Shown here one piece after another: positions 9,384-16,954 of a stretch of DNA of 64,000 nt (positions are counted from its first letter, which is position 1; every line of letters starts with the position of its first letter). Under the pieces are notes generated by a model. The model searched no databases. It worked only from the letters and a program-made list of their open reading frames with translations, and was not told the DNA's origin. The translations under genes and the position numbers were made by a program. The DNA comes from JAGQPD01 sp020426865 (GTDB taxonomy: Bacteria > Planctomycetota > Planctomycetia > Pirellulales > Pirellulaceae), in NCBI GenBank assembly GCA_041399065.1, contig JAWKTN010000013.1, positions 123,394-187,393 of the forward strand. The letters run 5' to 3'.

Positions 9384-10601
9384 CTATCGTGGAGGGATCT
9401 CGCCGATAAAAATATTTCGGAAGGAAATGTCGGTCGTGGGATCGTGACCTTGAAGCATGATCGTTCCCGGTTCGACGCGAAGGCCGCGACGTGGGTTGGG
9501 ATCCGCCGTACGCGTGTCGGTCCAGTCGCTCACTTGATAACCGTCGACCCAAGCTGCCATGTGCGCACCGTCGGCGATCAACGTGAGTGAGAACCATTTT
9601 TGATCGTCTGCAACGACCTTTCGCGCCGGCTGACGACGAAAAATTCCGCCCGTCCCTGTATCGACCGGTTGGGTTCGATCGCCGTCTTTGAATCCATTGT
9701 GAATTTGACACTCGTAGCCATTCATCTGTTCGCCGGGAATGCAGCGAAAGAAGACGCCGGAGTTCAGCTGATCTGCGTGAGTGATGCATTGAAGCTGCAG
9801 AACAAAGTCGCCATATTGCCGGATCGTTTCCAGTTGACCGCGTCCGTTCTGGACATGGAGTTCGCCGTTTTCTTGTACTTCGAACTTGCTGGGCATCTCG
9901 GGATAGGCCTTCCAGCCCGTCAGGTCGCGACCGTTGAACGCCGATTGCAGCCCCAGCGGCTTGAGTCGGATCCGACGAAACTCCACCGGTCCGGAATTGT
10001 GCTGCAACCCAATTAGCCCTCGTTTCACCGGTTGAGGGTCGTGGTAATCCAAGACCGTTTCGCCGTCCAATTTCACAACGAAATGATCACCCAATGCGGT
10101 CACTTCGTATTGCCTCCATCCGCCGCGATACGCGGGGGTTGCCTTTTCGCGGCCAACGAAACTGCCGGTCGGGAAAGGATTATCGGCTGGCGCGATATTC
10201 AACTCGTAGCAGTCCGCGGCAGGGTTCTTGGGTATCTCCGGGGTGCGCAGGAAGATCCCACTGTTGGTCGCCTCGGGCGAGCGAAACTCCAATCGCAGAA
10301 TATAATCTCCAAACTGCGTCGTCGTATTGAGCAGCCCCACCGCTCCGTCCGTGACAACAATGGCCCCGTCCCGCACCGTCCAATCGCACTGGACCGCCGG
10401 TTGCCAACCGAAGGTTGTTTTTCCGTCAAACAATGCGATCCAACCCTCGATTACCTCTTGGTCGGTGAGGATTCCCTCCAATTCGGCAGCCACGATTTGT
10501 CGCTCTTCGATCGGGCCGACCAGTAGGGCCGCGGTGAACAGGCAAGCGCCCAGCATGGTATTGGTACTACTACTACTACTACTAAAAGCATGGTAACGCA
10601 T
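9384..10601 (-). CDS. exported protein with two DUF1080 (3-keto-disaccharide hydrolase type) domains
   Basis: This 405-residue protein starts with an N-terminal export signal (MRYHAFSSSSSSTNTMLGACLFTAALLVG). Two concanavalin-like DUF1080 domains follow. The first begins WIALFDGKTTFGW (about 55-215) and the second AFNGRDLTGW (about 225-400). Both contain the YELNIA/YECQIHN and RPWN-like positions of the family, which is very abundant in planctomycetes and acts on sugars or binds glycans outside the cytoplasm. ATG 10,601 was chosen because GGGAG lies just upstream; the frame extends 24 bases further. The six serines come from a perfect AGT trinucleotide repeat in the signal region. Confidence 0.85.
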   Translation of the reverse strand: MRYHAFSSSSSSTNTMLGACLFTAALLVGPIEERQIVAAELEGILTDQEVIEGWIALFDGKTTFGWQPAVQCDWTVRDGAIVVTDGAVGLLNTTTQFGDYILRLEFRSPEATNSGIFLRTPEIPKNPAADCYELNIAPADNPFPTGSFVGREKATPAYRGGWRQYEVTALGDHFVVKLDGETVLDYHDPQPVKRGLIGLQHNSGPVEFRRIRLKPLGLQSAFNGRDLTGWKAYPEMPSKFEVQENGELHVQNGRGQLETIRQYGDFVLQLQCITHADQLNSGVFFRCIPGEQMNGYECQIHNGFKDGDRTQPVDTGTGGIFRRQPARKVVADDQKWFSLTLIADGAHMAAWVDGYQVSDWTDTRTADPNPRRGLRVEPGTIMLQGHDPTTDISFRNIFIGEIPPR

Positions 10602-11107
10602 GCGAAACTCCCAGGACTGTCGCAAATAATGGCTGGAACGGGATACATTCGGTCACTTTCCACGCGTCAATGTAACGCGACGACTGGGGCTTCGCAACGG
10701 CATCGCGCGGTGCCTAATTTGGCCTGTTGCCCTGATGGGCGGCCGGGACAGCCGGGTAGCACTGACGGCTGGGACAGCCGTGGAACTTTGACGGTTGGGG
10801 CGGCCGTGGAACTTTGACGCGGCAGGCTGCGTGAGAGCTTTTCTGTATAGCAAGCCTGGTCGGTGGTTGTGCGGGGGAGGTCCCGACGACCGCTAACCAT
10901 GCAGCCAGGGGCCGAAACCACGCCCGTCATGCCTAATGCTGTCTCTGCCATTGGTGCAGCGGTCGCCCCGTTGCGTCAGATTTCCGTCGATAATTGCCGT
11001 TCAAGACTGTGTCATCAAATTGACGACTTGTTGACTAACACGGTTGTGGAGTAGCATCGGGGTGCTGGAAAGACATTGTGATGGTAGTGGCCTGCTGACG
11101 GTGACGT
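10602..11107. other. intergenic region with hairpin repeats
   Basis: About 500 bases between divergently transcribed genes. The only recognisable content is the repeat block at 10,737-10,818. The rest holds no convincing reading frame. Confidence 0.6.
10737..10818. repeat. three tandem copies of the dispersed hairpin repeat
   Basis: Three units: GGCCGGGACAGCC (10,741), GACGGCTGGGACAGCCGTGG (10,764) and GACGGTTGGGGCGGCCGTGG (10,790). The last two are followed by AACTTTGACG. The middle unit contains ACGGCTG-GGA-CAGCCGT, a perfect 7-bp stem with a 3-base loop. In the third, both arms change together in part (GGTTG / CGGCC), so pairing largely survives. Confidence 0.8.
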
Positions 11108-11365
11108 TTGAGAAACCAATTGTTTAATGCGGCGGAATGGAAGGCGCTATGCCGTGCGTTGGAACTTACGCCCAGGCAGGCGGAGGTCATCAACGGAATT
11201 TTGCGCTGCGACAGCGACAAGGAAATTGCAGCAGAAATGGGAGTCTCAACGCCGACGTTGCGGACCCATTTGCAGCGGCTTTATCGACGGTTTGGCGTTA
11301 ATGACCGCACTTCGCTGTTGGTAATCGTCTTTCTTACGTTTCGGCGCGAAGTCAGCAAATGCTAG
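11108..11365 (+). CDS. stand-alone LuxR/GerE-type HTH protein
   Basis: This 85-residue protein is little more than a LuxR-family HTH (residues 18-75: LTPRQAEVINGILRCDSDKEIAAEMGVS..TLRTHLQRLYRRFGVNDR). It is a small DNA-binding protein with no sensing domain. The only usable start in this frame is TTG 11,108, because a stop lies six bases upstream and the next ATG falls inside the HTH. Its target and partner are unknown. It converges with the three-gene exported-protein operon. Confidence 0.7.
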   Translation: MRNQLFNAAEWKALCRALELTPRQAEVINGILRCDSDKEIAAEMGVSTPTLRTHLQRLYRRFGVNDRTSLLVIVFLTFRREVSKC

Positions 11366-11419
11366 AAACGCGCCAATCGATCCGGTCCTCGTTGGTGGAG
11401 ACCCGCCAAGAGTGGATAG

Positions 11420-11453
11420 GAGTGCCCGGCGCCCACGTTGGTGCCGGGCACTC
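11420..11453. terminator. long hairpin between convergent genes
   Basis: GAGTGCCCGGCGCC pairs with GGTGCCGGGCACTC (one G-T pair) around a 6-base loop. There is no T-run after it. The position between two converging genes suggests a bidirectional transcription barrier. Confidence 0.45.
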
Positions 11454-11506
11454 TGCTCAGTATACCGCAATGGGAACGGTGTAAGTCGAAAACGTAAGTC
11501 AAATGT

Positions 11507-11533
11507 CCCCGATCGCGACGATCGCGATCGGGG
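11507..11533. terminator. second GC-rich hairpin between the convergent genes
   Basis: CCCCGATCGCG and CGCGATCGGGG form a perfect 11-bp stem with a 5-base loop, 27 bases before the end of the minus-strand operon. It lacks a T-run. It is probably a terminator or mRNA 3'-end stabiliser. Confidence 0.45.
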
Positions 11534-11559
11534 TCGGAACGAACAGTGACTTACCCGTG

Positions 11560-12840
11560 TTATTCACGCGTCAATATGTCCGATTCCCTGCCGCTGGGCC
11601 ATGCTCTGAAAGTGCGCGATGGGGTCGTGATGCCCTCGACGCTACGATAAAGATCACCGCTATGCGCGGTAGTTGTGTTATCAAGCTTCCCAACCCGGTC
11701 GGTGATCGGACGGTAGTACAAGGCCATGGCGTGACAGACGCCGAGTTCCGCGTTGTACCAAGTACGCACCAGCACGCCGGGTGGGAGACGCCCTTCGGTG
11801 ACAATCGCCAACGTTTCTTTCGTTTGCACCGTTGACAGAAAGCGTTGTTCCGCCATCGCTCTCTTTTCCACACCAGCAAGAGGTTGCTCACCAACAGACG
11901 GATCATCCATTGCGTTGTCCGCGATCTCGGGAACGCTTTCCTTGAAATGGGAAATCGTCTCCGTCGACCAATCAACTTTTTCGCCAGCAAGGAATCCGAC
12001 AATGGAACTACGCGCCTTCGCTGTGGCGATACGCTTGGCGTTCTCGATCAGTTCGGTCTGCACGACGCCGTCCGCATTGATCGCCACGACGTGTGCTCCA
12101 TAGCCGATCACGGCATCGCCCTGATCCGCCACACTTACCAACCGCACACCAGCTGCTGGCAACAACTCCGACTCCGTTACAAGGTGTTGCACCGCCGATG
12201 TGATGGAATTCGCCTCGACGTAGCCATCCGCGACTCGGTGCACAGCAGGTTGTGTCGAGGCTTTTACTGACACTACCACGCGGTTGCCATCGATGTGGTA
12301 CTCGTGCACGCTTGCGTGTGTGAGCGTCTCCGAGAGGGACTGACGCAGCACTTCGTCACGAATACGCGACATCTTGACACGATCTGCCTTATCATCGGTC
12401 GTCACCTCCAAGTCACTCATAGATTGTGACTCGAGCGACGACCGAACACCCCGTAGACCAATCAGTAAATTCTTACGGGCCTGAGCGTATGCCTGATCGA
12501 TCGCATATTTCATGCGATTTCTGGTAGCCGTCACGTTGTCGCCTTGCGTGCCGTACGACGCCGAACCACTGGCCAACCATAGCACCTCATTGGAAGCGAC
12601 CGTAATCATCGTGAACGGAAAATCTCCTCTCGCCACGGCACTTGCGTTACGTTCCTGGGCGCCGGCAAGTCCCTCCTTGGCGTTCTCAGCCGGCATCGCG
12701 TCGGCGATTGCCTGACTTATTCTGACTTCCAAGTCTTCAGACTCCACTTCCTGTGCGTTGCACGGCGGCAACCGGACGGATGAGCTCGTGAAAACGACGA
12801 CAAACAGACTCGACACCGACAACCAATTCAAGCTTTTCAT
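11560..12840 (-). CDS. exported protein of unknown function, third gene of an operon
   Basis: This 426-residue protein has a signal peptide (MKSLNWLSVSSLFVVVFTSSSV, cut near PCNAQE). It then has a middle region of alternating helix and strand (RNRMKYAIDQAYAQARKNLLIGLRGV, then HEYHIDGNRVVVSVKAST). This pattern, helix rich in AxxxARKNL followed by an alternating strand, recalls LPP20/FlgT-N-type periplasmic domains, but the match is only structural by eye. It starts 12 bases after the gene upstream and ends the operon. The same domain style appears in the other two genes, so the three products may act together in the envelope. No enzymatic motif was seen. Confidence 0.7.
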   Translation of the reverse strand: MKSLNWLSVSSLFVVVFTSSSVRLPPCNAQEVESEDLEVRISQAIADAMPAENAKEGLAGAQERNASAVARGDFPFTMITVASNEVLWLASGSASYGTQGDNVTATRNRMKYAIDQAYAQARKNLLIGLRGVRSSLESQSMSDLEVTTDDKADRVKMSRIRDEVLRQSLSETLTHASVHEYHIDGNRVVVSVKASTQPAVHRVADGYVEANSITSAVQHLVTESELLPAAGVRLVSVADQGDAVIGYGAHVVAINADGVVQTELIENAKRIATAKARSSIVGFLAGEKVDWSTETISHFKESVPEIADNAMDDPSVGEQPLAGVEKRAMAEQRFLSTVQTKETLAIVTEGRLPPGVLVRTWYNAELGVCHAMALYYRPITDRVGKLDNTTTAHSGDLYRSVEGITTPSRTFRAWPSGRESDILTRE

Positions 12841-12852
12841 AATTGACTCCCA

Positions 12853-13548
12853 TCATGGCAGCAAGAAAAGTAGGACGAACCCAACGGCGTACTGCCGCCA
12901 TCCATCAGGAACGTTTTGCATTACATTCATAATCGTGCGGGCCGCTACGCTCTGTGCTTCTAAGCACAACGCCGCAGCAACCACCCGAACGTACGCCGCG
13001 CGGACGCTCGGCATCATCACCCGGACCTGTTCATCTCGGTCCACCATGACACCGCTAACCACTCTTGAAGACCGGGTGGCTACAAACTGCTGGTCAACCT
13101 TCACGATCACGCCCCCGGCCATCGTTTGCTCGATGGTTTTTCTGATCGTCTCGGCATTGGCGAAGGCAGTGTCCCGAATCCAAGCGGCGTCTTGCCCAAA
13201 ACAGCCTTGCACATCTTGCAGCAGTTGCTGCTTGCACTGGTTAACGACATCGGGGTGTTGGGCCAACAGGGCTCGTGCTTTTGCTTCGGCGATGGACCGT
13301 TCCAACCCATCGTCGACATCACCGTGCTTTCGTATTGCGACGACAACAAACACGCTTTGCCCCGTCTCCCCAAACACCACGTTGGGAGCGGGCCGATCGT
13401 CCGTCCCCTTCGTGTTAAGTAATTCGTGCATTGCCCGTATTACGGGCCTGCTCTGAGGGGCCGGTTCATCCGCCCGCAGGGCACTCGCTGTCACCAAGAG
13501 TCCTGCAAGTGTGACAGCGAACAGACAGCAAAGACACTTGCTATTCAT
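12853..13548 (-). CDS. exported protein of unknown function, middle gene of the operon
   Basis: This 231-residue protein has a signal peptide (MNSKCLCCLFAVTLAGLLVTASALRA). Its mature part has the pattern SIAEAKARALLAQHPDVVNQC and VIVKVDQQFVATRSSRVVSGV. The C-terminus ends in a short hydrophobic tail (YAVGFVLLFLLP) that may anchor it to a membrane. ATG 13,548 was chosen because it overlaps the stop of the gene upstream (ATGAATAG), a usual arrangement for translational coupling. The longer reading frame upstream has no ribosome-binding site. I do not recognise the family. Confidence 0.7.
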   Translation of the reverse strand: MNSKCLCCLFAVTLAGLLVTASALRADEPAPQSRPVIRAMHELLNTKGTDDRPAPNVVFGETGQSVFVVVAIRKHGDVDDGLERSIAEAKARALLAQHPDVVNQCKQQLLQDVQGCFGQDAAWIRDTAFANAETIRKTIEQTMAGGVIVKVDQQFVATRSSRVVSGVMVDRDEQVRVMMPSVRAAYVRVVAAALCLEAQSVAARTIMNVMQNVPDGWRQYAVGFVLLFLLP

Positions 13549-14824
13549 GATGCCCCCTACCCGCTGTAAACGTCGTACGAGGTTCAAGATCGTTGTCAAC
13601 AACTTCGCGATCCAGCAACTCAACTCGGGCGGAAACCCCATTCCATTTGCCCAATTGCGAATCCGTCAATTTGACTGTCCGTTCCACAGAGTAGTCGTCA
13701 ATAAATTCGACGTCTGAGGGTGCGTACTTTGCGCGGTCATACTCATACGAGAACGCCGCCGGACCAATGATCGCGGTCCCAATGTTATTCGGCCGACCGT
13801 TGCGCGGCTGCTGGGCCACGAGAAAGTTGCTAAGCGGAACCGCGTCATCAACGATCGCTTCGCCAGTGTCGGACGTCAATGTGACCCTCGCAATCGGCTG
13901 CCCCACCGGCTCAACGACAAACGGAAGTCGGTACCACGCCCAGTAGGTCCGCGACTCACGCAGCCGATAATTTGGTTTGAGCAGTACGAGGACGGTGGCA
14001 ACTGGCGTCTTCTCAGCAGCGGAATGAGTCCAATTCCCAATGTGTTCGGCAGTCAGCACCTGTGTATAGGCACCACGCAATGTGTGACCGTACGATTGGA
14101 AACGACTAGTTGCATTCGTCGTCGAACGATCTTGCCGAGCACGAATCTCCCCGGCATGTCGCTTTGGATCCTCGCATGCTCCCTGGCACAAACTTTGGAC
14201 TTGATCGTACAGGTCCTGATAACGAGAAGGATCCACCGACGCTCGAACAACGTACGTCACCTCTACGCCGTTCTCCAACCGCCTTGTTCGGTCGACTCCG
14301 ACGTTCAATGTCACAAGCTTTTTGAACGCATCCCCAATCGTCTCATCAATCAGGCGTTGATAGCGGTCCGCTTGATTAAATTTCGCCCGGATCGTTGGGC
14401 CGATTCCCTCAACAACCGTGGCCGATTCCCGCAACTGCTGCTCCAATGGCATCGGTGTAGCCTCGACATCGAACGTGCCTTCCACTTCAACCGTATAGTA
14501 GCTGCCCTTGGAATGAGAATGCTTCGTCGAGCGGATCTTGCGAAAACTCTTCGGAGCCACTAACCCCGCTGCGAGCAGATCAACGTCATCACGAACGATC
14601 TTTCCGTCCCTTACGACTTGGTTGGCGCGTACCGTGCCGCCGTAAACCCCGAAAACCATGTTCTCCGTCGCCCGACTAAGCGCTTCTGCTTCCGTGCTGG
14701 CCTCGCCCGTAAAACGCTTGGTTACCCACTTCTCACCCCACGCGGTCCCGCAAGAGAATGCGAGTAACAACACCCCAAACAACACCCCAAACAAGAAGGT
14801 CCACTGATTCATAACGCGCTTCAT
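13541..14824 (-). CDS. exported protein of unknown function with FlgT/LPP20-like N-terminal region, first gene of the operon
   Basis: This 427-residue protein has a long hydrophobic signal (MKRVMNQWTFLFGVLFGVLLLAF, cut near TAWGE). Residues 35-110 read VTKRFTGEASTEAEALSRATENMVFGVYGGTVRANQ.., followed by YYTVEVEGTFDVEAT. That is the arrangement of FlgT-N / LPP20-type domains in periplasmic proteins. A second such region follows (DETIGDAFKKLVTLNVGVD, VTYVVRASVD). The start at 14,824 is preceded by GGGGG; the frame is open upstream. It heads an operon with two more exported proteins and shares an 8-bp overlap with the next gene. An 11-12-bp tandem repeat (AACACCCCAAAC, about 14,769-14,792) encodes the doubled FGVL of the signal. 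Confidence 0.7.
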   Translation of the reverse strand: MKRVMNQWTFLFGVLFGVLLLAFSCGTAWGEKWVTKRFTGEASTEAEALSRATENMVFGVYGGTVRANQVVRDGKIVRDDVDLLAAGLVAPKSFRKIRSTKHSHSKGSYYTVEVEGTFDVEATPMPLEQQLRESATVVEGIGPTIRAKFNQADRYQRLIDETIGDAFKKLVTLNVGVDRTRRLENGVEVTYVVRASVDPSRYQDLYDQVQSLCQGACEDPKRHAGEIRARQDRSTTNATSRFQSYGHTLRGAYTQVLTAEHIGNWTHSAAEKTPVATVLVLLKPNYRLRESRTYWAWYRLPFVVEPVGQPIARVTLTSDTGEAIVDDAVPLSNFLVAQQPRNGRPNNIGTAIIGPAAFSYEYDRAKYAPSDVEFIDDYSVERTVKLTDSQLGKWNGVSARVELLDREVVDNDLEPRTTFTAGRGHHE

Positions 14825-15155
14825 TCGATACCCCCGATCCAACAATTGAGACAACAATTCGCGGCCGATTCGGTCGATCACGAGAAGAGCACCAACGACG
14901 TCCCCTTCAGAAGTAGAAACGGGGAATTGTCCCCACAATTGGTACGCCCACCAAAAAGTTCTTGGGAGACCTAGAACCGCTGGGTATTGCCGTGAGTAAT
15001 CGGTCGCTGTGAATAGGGACGTTACCTGTCAGCCAACTTCCATACCCATCTTCTGTTCGATACGTACCAATCTCTCCCGACGATTGCCGTTCCACTTCTT
15101 AGAGCGGCGAGTCTGTGATCGTCGTAAGCACTGAACCATGTTTAGGAGCAAAGTC
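14825..15155. other. divergent promoter region
   Basis: 331 bases between the minus-strand operon and the plus-strand small gene. It contains one short perfect inverted repeat, AATTGT-CCCC-ACAATT (about 14,925-14,940), that could be an operator. Nothing else was recognised. Confidence 0.45.
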
Positions 15156-15374
15156 ATGTCTGACACTTTCGATGCGCGCACGGAAAACTCGGCCGAGGCT
15201 TCCGTAGCGAACCCACCGGCTGCAACCGAACAAACGGCAGCCGAGCAGCAACTGTCGTTCTGCTTCATCGCTTCCATGTTGAGTGAAGTGTACGAACATG
15301 AGCTGGAAGTGGAATTGGACGAGCGGAAACAGAAGGAAATCGAAAAGCTGGGGCCGCTCGGTCGAGGAGATTGA
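15156..15374 (+). CDS. small protein of unknown function upstream of the E1-like gene
   Basis: This 72-residue protein is acidic, with an Ala/Glu-rich disordered first half and a helical second half (FIASMLSEVYEHELEVELDERKQKEIEKLG). It ends LGRGD. ATG 15,156 was chosen because AGGAG lies 8 bases before it; an in-frame ATG at 15,138 has no such site. It precedes the ThiF-like gene by 119 bases in the same direction, with a hairpin repeat between. No family recognised. It could be a partner or substrate of the E1-like protein, but that is only inferred from position. Confidence 0.55.
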   Translation: MSDTFDARTENSAEASVANPPAATEQTAAEQQLSFCFIASMLSEVYEHELEVELDERKQKEIEKLGPLGRGD

Positions 15375-15459
15375 GACGTCCCGGGCTGTGCCATGGTGTC
15401 GTCTCGTTAGTGTGGTCGACGCCGGTGAGTTCTGGTGCTCGCCGGCGCCGGCCCTTTAT

Positions 15460-15492
15460 GTTGGACGGCTGGGACAGCCGTGGGACTTTGAA
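15460..15492. repeat. single copy of the dispersed hairpin repeat
   Basis: GGACGGCTGGGACAGCCGTG followed by GGACTTTGAA. It holds the same perfect 7-bp stem with GGA loop as at 10,764 and ends one base before the start codon of the E1-like gene, so it may act on that gene's translation. Confidence 0.8.
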
Positions 15493-15493
15493 G

Positions 15494-16819
15494 ATGTTAA
15501 CCAACCGCTGTGAAATCATCGTCGATCGTCCCGCTTATCAGCGGGCACTGCGTGGTGTGATTGTGGATCCCGGGCGATGCTCCGTCGGTCGCGTGCGCTA
15601 CCGCGAAACGAACAGCGGTCTGGAATTGATTATTGATGATTGGCAAGCGCCAGGCAGTTTGCCCAACGCCCAGTTGTTACCCCCGCTGCATAGCCTGGCG
15701 GTCCTCACCAGTAGCCTCGACCCGAGAATCAACGCCGAATCGCTGTCCGAGCTGTTGCAGCTCGAACGCTCGCAGCTACTAGTAGGATTTGTCCTCGACC
15801 CCCACGATCATTCCAAGTTAGACGTTGTTGTCATCCACCAAGGCGATCGGCTTTGTCCTACGAAAATACGGTTTATCGGAGCAGGTATCTTCAACGTTGC
15901 TGCCGAAAAACTGACCGGTTCCGGCCAACCTCCCGCAGGCAACGGCAATGGAGTCGGCAATAAGGATGGAATCAACGCCACGCGCGAGTTCCACAGCCAC
16001 CGCCGCTCGCGGACGGAAGGAGCGCTCGGGCGGCAGTTGTACGAACGCTTCGCGTCCATGCGATTGCTGGTGATCGGAGCCGGCGGTGGCGGTTCAGAAC
16101 TGGCACGTCAGCTCTGTTCGCTAAACCCCGCATGGATAGTGACGATGGACGGCGATCAGGTGGGACCCGAAAACCTCAATGCCTTACCCCACGCCAGCGA
16201 ACAGGACGCATGGGACCGCATCCCTAAGGTTCACGCCTTGGCGCGCGTCATCCACGCCAATCAACCCGACTTGCGATTGAGTACGGTGCAGCGCTCCATA
16301 CAGCAACAGGCCGGTGCTGACGTCTTGATGAAACAGCGGTTCGACGCCGTGTTCACATTCATCGACAATGACGCTGGTCGATTAGTCGCTTCGTGGCTCT
16401 GTGGCCGGCACCATTCTCACACCGTACACGTCGATGTTGGCACGTTGATTCAGTTCACACTAGGCGGCCGGAGGATCATGCGGGCCGACATTCGGTTGTT
16501 CGAACCGGGCAGGGGGTGCGTAGCATGCGTTCCCAAGATGGCGAATCTCTCTCGCGTCATGGACACGATCGCCGCTCCCCGGGGGGCCATGCGTCGGGGG
16601 AAACCGCGGCAGTGGAATGCAAGCCGAGCCGGGAGCCTACTGTCGCTCAATGCGATGGCCGCCTCGCTTGCCACCGACCTCTTTCTATCGTATCTCGACG
16701 GCCGCATCGCGACCAGCCACTGGCTGCGCGTCCGCTGGCCCTTCGGCAAACTCCCCCTAATCCGCAGCCATAACGTTACCGGAGATCCCGAATGCCGGTT
16801 TTGTGGACACAGCCGATAA
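15494..16819 (+). CDS. E1/ThiF-like adenylyl-transferring protein with C-terminal zinc cysteines
   Basis: This 441-residue protein carries a ThiF/MoeB/E1 adenylation domain from about residue 185. It shows the nucleotide loop RLLVIGAGGGGSELA, the DGDQVGPENLN motif, which matches the D-x-D-x-V-x-x-x-N-L-N of the family, then FTFIDNDAGR. Two CxxC pairs follow (GCVACV and ECRFCGHS), the usual structural zinc site. The first 150 residues are a separate mixed domain (SQLLVGFVLDPHDHSKLDVVVIHQ). They sit where prokaryotic E1 proteins can carry a JAB-type peptidase, but I see no HxHPxxxxxxS metal motif. These enzymes adenylate the C-terminus of a sulfur carrier or ubiquitin-like protein. No Ubl, E2 or JAB gene is visible nearby. 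ATG 15,494 was chosen; the frame is open upstream through the hairpin repeat. Confidence 0.75.
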   Translation: MLTNRCEIIVDRPAYQRALRGVIVDPGRCSVGRVRYRETNSGLELIIDDWQAPGSLPNAQLLPPLHSLAVLTSSLDPRINAESLSELLQLERSQLLVGFVLDPHDHSKLDVVVIHQGDRLCPTKIRFIGAGIFNVAAEKLTGSGQPPAGNGNGVGNKDGINATREFHSHRRSRTEGALGRQLYERFASMRLLVIGAGGGGSELARQLCSLNPAWIVTMDGDQVGPENLNALPHASEQDAWDRIPKVHALARVIHANQPDLRLSTVQRSIQQQAGADVLMKQRFDAVFTFIDNDAGRLVASWLCGRHHSHTVHVDVGTLIQFTLGGRRIMRADIRLFEPGRGCVACVPKMANLSRVMDTIAAPRGAMRRGKPRQWNASRAGSLLSLNAMAASLATDLFLSYLDGRIATSHWLRVRWPFGKLPLIRSHNVTGDPECRFCGHSR

Positions 16820-16954
16820 TTGCCCTGCATGTTTTGCCGCGATCCAGTCGAGCTTCATTCCGCCCGTCGAGCGTTCCATGGCTCTACATGTTCTTGATAT
16901 ACTGAACGGCTCAGCTCACACATCTATGGCAAACAAGCAACAACGAGACGCCAC

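Noticed and set aside
15371..15493. Longer start for the E1-like protein
   Set aside because: The added 41 residues are translated from the hairpin repeat and GC-rich spacer and are not conserved-looking; ATG 15,494 gives the normal beginning.
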